Shown here: piece by piece, positions 1-5,153 of the stretch
Numbering within the stretch: position 1 is the first letter of the stretch
How the letters are laid out: each line of letters begins with the position of its first letter
Source of the DNA: Conexibacter sp.
GTDB taxonomy: Bacteria > Actinomycetota > Thermoleophilia > Solirubrobacterales > Solirubrobacteraceae
NCBI GenBank assembly: GCA_025964295.1
Contig: JAOPZD010000071.1
Location: forward strand, 1-5,153
DNA length: 5,153 bases
Reading direction: 5' to 3'
Made by a program: the position numbers and the translations under genes
The notes under the pieces: generated by a model
Told to the model about the DNA's origin: nothing
Databases searched by the model: none
What the model saw: only the letters and a program-made list of their open reading frames with translations

Positions 1-522
1 GGCCTTCACCGTCAGCGGCGCCTTGCCCGACGCCGACGCCCGGCGCAGCAAGTGGCCGCCGGCCGGGCCGGTGGCGTGCAGCGAGACGAGGTAGCGCCCG
101 GGCTCGAGCACCGCGGAGCCCGGCCACGCGGGGTGCAGCAGCCGGCCGGTGCGGATCCGGCCGAGCGAGACCACGACGACCGCGCCCTTGGACCCCGCCA
201 GCGGCCGGAAGGCGATCCGGGCGCGGACCGAGGAGACGCCGCGCTGGTCGATGCGCACCGCCAGGCGCGGCGTCGCGCCCGCGGTGATCGTGTGGCGGCC
301 GATGCGGAAGGTGGTGGCGATCGGGTGCGCGGCGCTCGGGCGCCCGTTGGGCTGGCCGAACTCGGCGCCGCCGGAGCGCGGGCCGGTGGGCGCCGACGCG
401 GCGCCGACCGACGGCGAGGACGTGGCCGCCAGGGCAGAAGACCCGCCCGCGGGCAGCGCGAGGCAGGCGGCCAGGAGCGCCGGCAGCAGCAGGGGCAGGT
501 TGCGTCGGGAGGGACAACGCAT
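1..522 (-). CDS. Exported protein with Tat-like/lipoprotein-like signal peptide and beta-rich Ig-like segment (3' end outside window)
   Basis: The frame is open from an ATG at 522 to the left edge, giving 174 residues with no stop, so the C-terminus is missing. The N-terminus is a clear export signal: a basic start with SRRNL (residues 5-9), resembling a twin-arginine motif, then a leucine/alanine core (about 9-23). LAAC at 17-20 fits a lipobox, while ALA-A at 30-33 would fit signal peptidase I, so lipoprotein and soluble secreted forms are both possible. A Ser/Gly/Pro/Ala-rich low-complexity linker follows (about 26-65). Residues 70-174 look beta-rich, with alternating hydrophobic strands, a Trp at 133 and an LEPGRYLVSLHA stretch (139-150) typical of Ig-like/FlgD-like folds. 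The function is not recognised. In related actinobacteria such segments can precede cell-wall peptidase domains, but that part is not visible. An in-frame ATG at 543 would add seven residues (MRRPSGA); neither start has a well-spaced Shine-Dalgarno. GGAG at 525-528 lies only 2 bases from the ATG at 522. Confidence 0.8.
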   Translation of the reverse strand, partial: MRCPSRRNLPLLLPALLAACLALPAGGSSALAATSSPSVGAASAPTGPRSGGAEFGQPNGRPSAAHPIATTFRIGRHTITAGATPRLAVRIDQRGVSSVRARIAFRPLAGSKGAVVVVSLGRIRTGRLLHPAWPGSAVLEPGRYLVSLHATGPAGGHLLRRASASGKAPLTVKA

Positions 523-554
523 CGCTCCAGACGGTCGGCGCATCCAACCCCGCT

Positions 555-581
555 TTGCGCCCCGCAACGCGCCTTGCGCAA
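555..581. repeat. Short inverted repeat in the gap between helicase and exported-protein genes
   Basis: TTGCGC at 555-560 is matched by GCGCAA at 576-581 across a 15-base spacer, and TTGCGCAA at 574-581 is itself a palindrome. The repeat lies in the gap between the helicase stop at 608 and the exported-protein start at 522. It has no following T-run, so it is a poor intrinsic terminator. It could be a weak operator or mRNA hairpin, or simply chance in GC-rich DNA. No convincing -10/-35 pair was found in this gap. Confidence 0.25.
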
Positions 582-607
582 CTTCGCCGAGCGTTCCTGC
601 AGCTTTG

Positions 608-2890
608 TCAGCGATCCAGCATGCGCCGCAACATCTCGCCCGCGCCGTCCTTGGCCAGCGGGTCGTTGAGGTTGCCGCACTTGGGCGACTGCACGCACGA
701 CGGGCAGCCGCTGCGGCACTTGCACTCGGCGATCAGCCGGTAGGCGTCGGCGACGAGCCGCTCGAAGCCGATGAAGCCCTGCTGGGTGATCCCCACGCCG
801 CCGGGGTGGCCGTCGTAGATGAAGATCGTCGGGCCGCCGGTCTGCGGGTGCAGGTTGGTGGACAGCCCGCCGATGTCCCAGCGGTCGCACATCGCCAGCA
901 GCGGCAGCACCGCGATCTGGGAGTGCTCGACCGCGTGCAGCGTCCCGAGCAGCAGCTCCAGCGGGAAGTCGCGGGCCAGCAGGTCCGGCTCCAGCTCGTA
1001 CCAGAGCGCCTGCGTGGAGAACGTCGTCTCGGGCAGGTCCAACATGTTCAGGTCGAGCGGCTCGTGGTCGGGCAGCCGCTTGCGCTGGTAGGCCATCACG
1101 GTCTCCGACACGCTGACCATCCCGAACGAGAGCGTCACGCCCATCGTCGAGCGGCGGTCCAGCAGCCGCTCGATGTGCGTGTCGGTCTCCTTCTTGGGCT
1201 GGGTGTACCAGTTGCCGGTGAACGGCTCGACCAGCGCGCGCCGGCCGTGGAGGTCGAGCTCGGTGACCGAGTAGGAGCGCCCCATGTGCAGGTAGACCGC
1301 GCCGTCGTGGACGGTGGAGAAGGCACGCGCGGAGTCGACCGACCCCAGGATCTCGCCCTGCTGCAGGTCGACCACGGCGAACGCGTCGGGCGACCCGGAG
1401 CGCAGCGACACCCGCGCCGCGGGGTAGTCCTCCGGCTGGCGCAGCGAGAACGTGCCGCCGCGCTGGACGAACGAGCCGACCCCCTCGAGGTGCTCGCAGT
1501 GCGCCAGCAGCCGCGCCCCCAGCGTCTCGGCGTCGCGCTCGGGCACGAGCGGGAACTCGTGCGCCGCGCAGAGCAGGTGCGGGTCGTGGATCTGCTCGTT
1601 CTCGTAGTTGACGATCGCGCTCTCGACCGGCCGCTCGAGGAACTCGTCGGGGTGGCGGCAGAAGAACTGGTCCAGCGCGTCCTCCCCCGCAACGTAGACC
1701 GCCAGCCCGCGGCCGCGCCGCCCCGCGCGGCCCCACATCTGCTTCAGCGACGCGACCGTCCCGGGGAACGTGACGACCACCGCGGCGTCCAGCGCGCCGA
1801 TGTCGATGCCGAGCTCCAGCGCGTCGGTGGTCACGACCGCGAGCAGGTCGCCGCTGACCAGCCGCGCCTCCAGCTCGCGCCGCTGCTGCGGCGTGTAGCC
1901 CGCGCGATAAGGCGCGACGCGATCGCGCAGCGCGGGGTGCGCGTCGGCGAGCTGGTCGGCGATCAGCTTGGCCACCAGCTCGACGCCCTTGCGCGACTTG
2001 ACGAAGCAGATCGTCCGCGCGCCCTTGACCACCAGCTCGGTGACCATCTCGGCCGCCTCGCCCAGCGCGCTGCGCCGCGTCTGCAGCGCCTCGTCGGTCA
2101 CCGGCGGGTTCCACATCGCGATCTGCCGCGCCGCGCCCGGCGAGCCGTCGCGCTCGACGTGGGCGAAGCCGTCGATCCCCGTCAGCCGCTCGGCGAGCTC
2201 GACCGGGTTGGCGATCGTGGCGCTGGCCAGCAGGAAGCGCGGGTCGGTCCCGTAGGCGTTGGCGACGCGCCGCAGCCGCCGCAGGACGTTGCCGACGTGC
2301 GAGCCGAAGACGCCGCGGTAGACGTGGGCCTCGTCGACGACGACGACGGCCAGGTTGGCGAAGAAGTCGCCCCATGCCGCGTGGTTGGGGAGGATCCCCA
2401 TGTGCAACATGTCCGGGTTGGTCAGGATCAGGTTGGAGCGCTTGCGGATCGCCGTGCGCTCCTCCCGCTTGGTGTCCCCGTCGTAGATCGCGGGGCGCAC
2501 GTGGCGGCCCAGCCGGAACGAGGCGATCGCGCGCGCCTGGTCCTGGGCCAGCGCCTTGGTCGGGTACAGGTACAGCGCGCGCGCCTTGGCGTCGGTGCAG
2601 AGCACGTCGAGCGTCGGCAGGTTGAAGCACATCGACTTGCCCGACGCGGTGCCGGTCGTCACCACGAAGGGCGACTCGGCGAACGCGTCCCACGCCTCCG
2701 CCTGGTGGGCGTAGAGCTCGGTGATCCCCGCGCCGCGCAGGCCGTCGGCCAGCGCCGGGTGCAGGTCGTCGGGCAGCGGCGCGAAGCTGGCCTGCCGCGC
2801 GCCCTCGAACGCCTGGCGCACCAGCCGCGCGTCCTCGCGGCCCTCGTCGAGGAGCGCGGTCCAGGGCTCGTCGGTCCTGGTGACCCCCAC
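608..2890 (-). CDS. DEAH-box superfamily 2 helicase, MrfA/YprA-like, with C-terminal cysteine cluster (DUF1998-type)
   Basis: This is a 760-residue ATP-dependent nucleic-acid helicase, probably cytoplasmic. Motifs run in the expected order: a Q-like ELYAHQAEAW (58-67), Walker A GTASGKS (80-86, Lys85), Ia YPTKALAQDQ (109-118), motif II VVDEAH (184-189), motif III SAT (223-225), motif IV around ICFVKSRKG (294-302), motif V TTDALELGIDIG (354-365) and motif VI QMWGRAGRRGR (384-394). The C-terminal third matches the MrfA-like putative zinc-binding region: YDGHPGGVGI (692-701) followed by Cys723, 725, 729, 732 and 738, with SPKCGN at 735-740. Bacillus MrfA (YprA) is known to act in mitomycin C damage repair with the nuclease MrfB; no MrfB-like gene is visible here. 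Actinobacterial relatives are annotated as putative DEAH-box helicases often found near secretion/pilus genes. The start is GTG, sharing one base with the upstream TAG stop (TAGTG at 2892-2888). There is no Shine-Dalgarno, so translation probably depends on coupling. The length is normal and no motif is broken. The exact role is inferred from the family. Confidence 0.93.
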   Translation of the reverse strand: MGVTRTDEPWTALLDEGREDARLVRQAFEGARQASFAPLPDDLHPALADGLRGAGITELYAHQAEAWDAFAESPFVVTTGTASGKSMCFNLPTLDVLCTDAKARALYLYPTKALAQDQARAIASFRLGRHVRPAIYDGDTKREERTAIRKRSNLILTNPDMLHMGILPNHAAWGDFFANLAVVVVDEAHVYRGVFGSHVGNVLRRLRRVANAYGTDPRFLLASATIANPVELAERLTGIDGFAHVERDGSPGAARQIAMWNPPVTDEALQTRRSALGEAAEMVTELVVKGARTICFVKSRKGVELVAKLIADQLADAHPALRDRVAPYRAGYTPQQRRELEARLVSGDLLAVVTTDALELGIDIGALDAAVVVTFPGTVASLKQMWGRAGRRGRGLAVYVAGEDALDQFFCRHPDEFLERPVESAIVNYENEQIHDPHLLCAAHEFPLVPERDAETLGARLLAHCEHLEGVGSFVQRGGTFSLRQPEDYPAARVSLRSGSPDAFAVVDLQQGEILGSVDSARAFSTVHDGAVYLHMGRSYSVTELDLHGRRALVEPFTGNWYTQPKKETDTHIERLLDRRSTMGVTLSFGMVSVSETVMAYQRKRLPDHEPLDLNMLDLPETTFSTQALWYELEPDLLARDFPLELLLGTLHAVEHSQIAVLPLLAMCDRWDIGGLSTNLHPQTGGPTIFIYDGHPGGVGITQQGFIGFERLVADAYRLIAECKCRSGCPSCVQSPKCGNLNDPLAKDGAGEMLRRMLDR

Positions 2891-3342
2891 TACGCGCCCG
2901 CGGGCAGCCGCGCCACGCGCAGCCAGAACTCACGGAACGCGCGGACGGTCTCGAGGTAGTGCTCGAACGCCGTGGGCTTGGTGACGAAGCTCGAGGCGTG
3001 CAGGTCATAGGCCTTCTCGACGTCGCCCGTCCCGCTGGAGGTCGTGAAGACGATGACGGGCAGGCGGCGCAGGCGCGGGTCGACGTCCTCGCGCAGCGCG
3101 CGCAGGACCTCGAAGCCGCCCATCCGCGGCAGGTTGAGGTCCAACACCACCAGGTCGGGGCGCGCCGCGGCCTCGAAGGCACCCTCGCGGCGCAGGAACG
3201 CCAGCGCGTCCTCGCCGTGGCGCACGACGTCGAGCTCGACGGCCGGGTCGCTGTCGGACAGCGCCTCGCGCAGCAGCTCGACGTCGGACTCGCTGTCCTC
3301 GACCACCAGCAGCCGGCGCAGCTGCGCCTCGGCCTGCGTCAT
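2890..3342 (-). CDS. Single-domain response regulator (Rcp1/CheY-like receiver)
   Basis: This 150-residue protein is one receiver domain with no output domain. It is expected to take phosphate from the histidine kinase encoded immediately upstream. All phosphorylation-site residues are present: the acidic pair Glu15-Asp16, phosphoacceptor Asp68 in VLDLNLPRMGG, Thr100 in VIVFTTS, and Lys122-Pro123. The extended loop after Asp68 (roughly REDVDPRLRRLPV, 84-96) and the long final helix with REFW (137-140) resemble the Rcp1 type that partners phytochrome-like kinases, rather than chemotaxis CheY. The ATG at 3342 overlaps the kinase TGA (ATGA), with AAGGAG 10 bases upstream, which decides this start. 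A longer in-frame reading to 4224 is only a shadow of the kinase gene. The output is unknown: it could act by protein-protein contact, feed a phosphorelay, or work as a phosphate sink. Confidence 0.95.
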   Translation of the reverse strand: MTQAEAQLRRLLVVEDSESDVELLREALSDSDPAVELDVVRHGEDALAFLRREGAFEAAARPDLVVLDLNLPRMGGFEVLRALREDVDPRLRRLPVIVFTTSSGTGDVEKAYDLHASSFVTKPTAFEHYLETVRAFREFWLRVARLPAGA

Positions 3343-5153
3343 GCCTCGTGCTCTCCTTGCAGCGTGACGTAGAACGTCGCGCCTTCGCCGGGGGTCGACT
3401 CGACCCTCACGGTGCCGCCGTTGCTCTCGACGATCTTCTTGACGATGGCCAGTCCCATCCCCGTGCCAGGGTACTCCTCCGAGGTGTGCAGCCGCTGGAA
3501 GAGCCCGAACACCCGGTCGTGGAACCGCGGCTCGATCCCGATGCCGTTGTCGGCGATCGCGATCTCCCAGCGGCCGTCGCGCGCCGCGGCGCTCGCGCGG
3601 ACCACCGGCGCGGCGTCGCCGCGGTACTTCAGGCCGTTGCCGATCAGGTTCTGCAACATGGAGGTCATCTCGCGCGGTCGCGCGCGGACCGTCGGCAGGT
3701 CGCCGCGCTGCACCGTCGCGCCCGCGTCGGCGATCGCGTGCTGGAGGTTGGCCACCGCCAGGTCCCACGCGTGGTCGAGGTCGACCACCTCCGCCTCGCC
3801 GAGGCTGCGGCCCGTGCGCGAGTACTCCAACAAGTCGGCGATCAGCTGGGACATGCGCCCGGCGCCGTCGCTGACGAAGCCCAGCCAGGACCGGGCGCGG
3901 TCGTCGAGCTGGTCGCCGACGCGGCTCTCCAGCAGCCCGACGTAGGACGTGATCGTCCGCAGCGGCTCCTGCAGGTCGTGCGACGCGAGGTAGGCGAAGT
4001 GCTCGAGCTCCTCGTTGGAGGAGCGCAGCTGCGCCTCGCGCTCGCGCAGCTCGACGGTCATCGCGTCGGCCAGCCGCACCGCACGGCGGCGCGAGGTCGA
4101 CAGCGCGCGCAGCAGCGCGGCGGCCAGGAGGCTGACGAGGATGCCGGCGATCCCGATCACCCACGGCACCGCGCGCTCGCTGGCCGACAGCGTCGAGCCC
4201 GCGCGCGCATAGGAGATCGCCCACCGCCGCCCGGCGACCTCGAGCGTCTCCTCGCGGGTGTCGTCCGCCTCGGCGCGGCGCGTCGCGTGGCCGGGGCGCA
4301 GGTCGAAGGCGACCGCCGTCGGCGTGATCGGCGAGCCGGCCGGCACGGTCGCCGAGGGCCCGAGGTCATAGACCTCCAGCTCGGTCCCGCGCGGCACGTC
4401 GCCAAGGACGCCGCGCAGGAGGTTGTCCACGCGGAACGCCGCGTAGACGACGCCGGCCCACGGGCGTGGCGCGCCGGTCAGCGAGGGCGGCCCGCCGTAG
4501 ACCGGGACCATGATGTCGAAGCCCAGCGACGAGCCGCGCGCCTGGACGAGGGTGATCGGCGCGCTGGCGGCGGGCTGGCCCGTGCGGCGCGCCAGCAGCG
4601 CGGCGCGGCGGCGGTTGGTCTCCGACAGGAAGTCCAGCCCGAAGGCCTTGCTGTTGCCTGGCGGCGGCTCGAGGTGGTCGATGACCAGCGCCTCCTGCGC
4701 GTCGGGCGCCAGCCGCGGATGGACGGCGAACGGCCCGTAGTCGAGCTGGCTGGCGACCGACTCGCGCGCCACCCGGCGCACGTAGGACGACACGCCGGCG
4801 CGCGGGACGTAGGTGGCGAAGCCGATGACCTGCACGCCCGGGAAGCGCTGCACCACCTGCTGGTCGGAGAAGTAGTCGTGGAACTCCTTGTAGGTGACGT
4901 CGCTGCTGGCGGCGTACAGCCCCGCGGCCCCGCGCAGGATCTGGGAGTAGTCCTCCAGGCGCCGGCCGATGGCCAGCGTCGTGTCGTGGGCGTCGCGCGA
5001 GAGCTGGTCGCGCTCGCGGTCGTGCACCCGCGTCGCCGACGCGAAGGTGGCGACCGCGGTGAGGAGCAGCAGCGTCGCCAGCAGGACCGCGGGCGCCCAG
5101 CGCGCGACCCCGCCGCCCCGGTCGGTCTCGGCGCGCTGGGGCGCCGCGTCAGC
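3339..5153 (-). CDS. CHASE-domain membrane sensor histidine kinase (5' end outside window)
   Basis: The frame is open to the right edge (604 visible residues). The GTG at 5027 is not the true start, because upstream codons encode a transmembrane helix (WAPAVLLATLLLLTAVATF, nucleotides about 5099-5043). Numbering from that GTG: an extracytoplasmic CHASE domain spans about 20-270, with RFPGVQVIGFA (61-71), IDHLEPPPGN (116-125), an RRTGQPAASAPITL stretch (147-160) and GFDIMVPVYGG (169-179). A second membrane helix lies at about 287-308, then a coiled-coil linker to about 345. HisKA carries the phospho-acceptor His350 in ASHDLQEPLR. The HATPase domain has the N box LQNLIGNGLKYR (458-469), G1 IADNGIGI (491-498) and G2 GTGMGLAIVKK (521-531). 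CHASE domains bind small extracellular ligands such as cytokinins in plant receptors; the ligand here is unknown. The HDLQEPLR signature is of the phytochrome-like kinase type, matching the Rcp1-like regulator next door. No PAS or GAF domain lies between CHASE and HisKA. The start codon lies beyond the window. Confidence 0.95.
   Translation of the reverse strand, partial: ADAAPQRAETDRGGGVARWAPAVLLATLLLLTAVATFASATRVHDRERDQLSRDAHDTTLAIGRRLEDYSQILRGAAGLYAASSDVTYKEFHDYFSDQQVVQRFPGVQVIGFATYVPRAGVSSYVRRVARESVASQLDYGPFAVHPRLAPDAQEALVIDHLEPPPGNSKAFGLDFLSETNRRRAALLARRTGQPAASAPITLVQARGSSLGFDIMVPVYGGPPSLTGAPRPWAGVVYAAFRVDNLLRGVLGDVPRGTELEVYDLGPSATVPAGSPITPTAVAFDLRPGHATRRAEADDTREETLEVAGRRWAISYARAGSTLSASERAVPWVIGIAGILVSLLAAALLRALSTSRRRAVRLADAMTVELREREAQLRSSNEELEHFAYLASHDLQEPLRTITSYVGLLESRVGDQLDDRARSWLGFVSDGAGRMSQLIADLLEYSRTGRSLGEAEVVDLDHAWDLAVANLQHAIADAGATVQRGDLPTVRARPREMTSMLQNLIGNGLKYRGDAAPVVRASAAARDGRWEIAIADNGIGIEPRFHDRVFGLFQRLHTSEEYPGTGMGLAIVKKIVESNGGTVRVESTPGEGATFYVTLQGEHEA
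3353..3358 (-). promoter_or_regulatory. Shine-Dalgarno for the response regulator
   Basis: On the minus strand AAGGAG lies inside the end of the kinase gene, 10 bases before the regulator ATG at 3342. It supports this start over any upstream in-frame codon. Together with the ATGA stop/start overlap, it implies both direct initiation and coupling to kinase translation. Confidence 0.75.

Noticed and set aside
555..581. The inverted repeat as an intrinsic terminator for the three-gene operon
   Set aside because: The stem is only six base pairs with a 15-base loop, and no T-tract follows on the minus strand.
2330..2350. A short run of GAC/CGA trinucleotide repeats
   Set aside because: It is fully explained by the helicase codons for the Val-rich strand and the DEAH motif, so it is not a microsatellite of note.
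149..2959. A 936-residue plus-strand open frame opposite the helicase
   Set aside because: It is an antisense shadow produced by GC-rich third positions. The translation is low-complexity (arginine, glycine, valine, histidine, glutamine) without recognisable motifs, whereas the opposite strand has all helicase motifs intact.
12..3182. A 1056-residue minus-strand open frame covering the helicase and both flanks
   Set aside because: It is arginine/alanine/proline-rich with no domain motifs, and it crosses the boundaries of three well-supported genes in another frame. It is a GC-driven shadow.
2890..4224. A 444-residue reading that would extend the response regulator upstream into the kinase gene
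   Set aside because: The first 294 residues are an out-of-frame shadow of the kinase ATPase region. The receiver begins at the ATG at 3342, which has a good Shine-Dalgarno.

Overview
This window is very GC-rich, strongly arginine/alanine/valine-biased DNA. All four recognisable genes lie on the minus strand, so they read from the right edge to the left. The composition, the long open shadow frames and the protein styles (a CHASE sensor kinase, an actinobacterial-type DEAH helicase with a cysteine-rich tail, a secreted beta-rich protein) suggest an actinobacterium. The order Solirubrobacterales/Thermoleophilia is my best guess, but it rests on style, not on a marker gene.

Layout in transcription order: (1) 5153-3339, a CHASE-domain membrane sensor histidine kinase whose 5' end lies beyond the window. 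(2) 3342-2890, a 150-residue single-domain response regulator of the Rcp1/CheY-like type, overlapping the kinase stop codon in an ATGA arrangement. (3) 2890-608, a 760-residue superfamily 2 DEAH-box helicase of the MrfA/YprA-like family, whose GTG start shares one base with the regulator's TAG stop. (4) After a gap of about 85 bases, 522-1, the N-terminal 174 residues of an exported protein that runs off the left edge.

The first three genes are packed with overlapping stop and start codons, so they are very probably one translationally coupled transcription unit. The kinase would sense an extracytoplasmic small molecule through CHASE and pass phosphate to the regulator, which has no DNA-binding or enzymatic output domain. 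The helicase belongs to a family linked to DNA repair in Bacillus. The tight linkage of a membrane-sensing phosphorelay to a repair-type helicase is the most interesting feature here, although it may be simple operon packing. The fourth gene may be co-transcribed or have its own promoter; no convincing promoter or terminator is visible in the gap.

No RNA genes, CRISPR arrays, insertion sequences or phage genes were seen. Gene density is near complete, and no gene-free stretch exceeds 300 bases.
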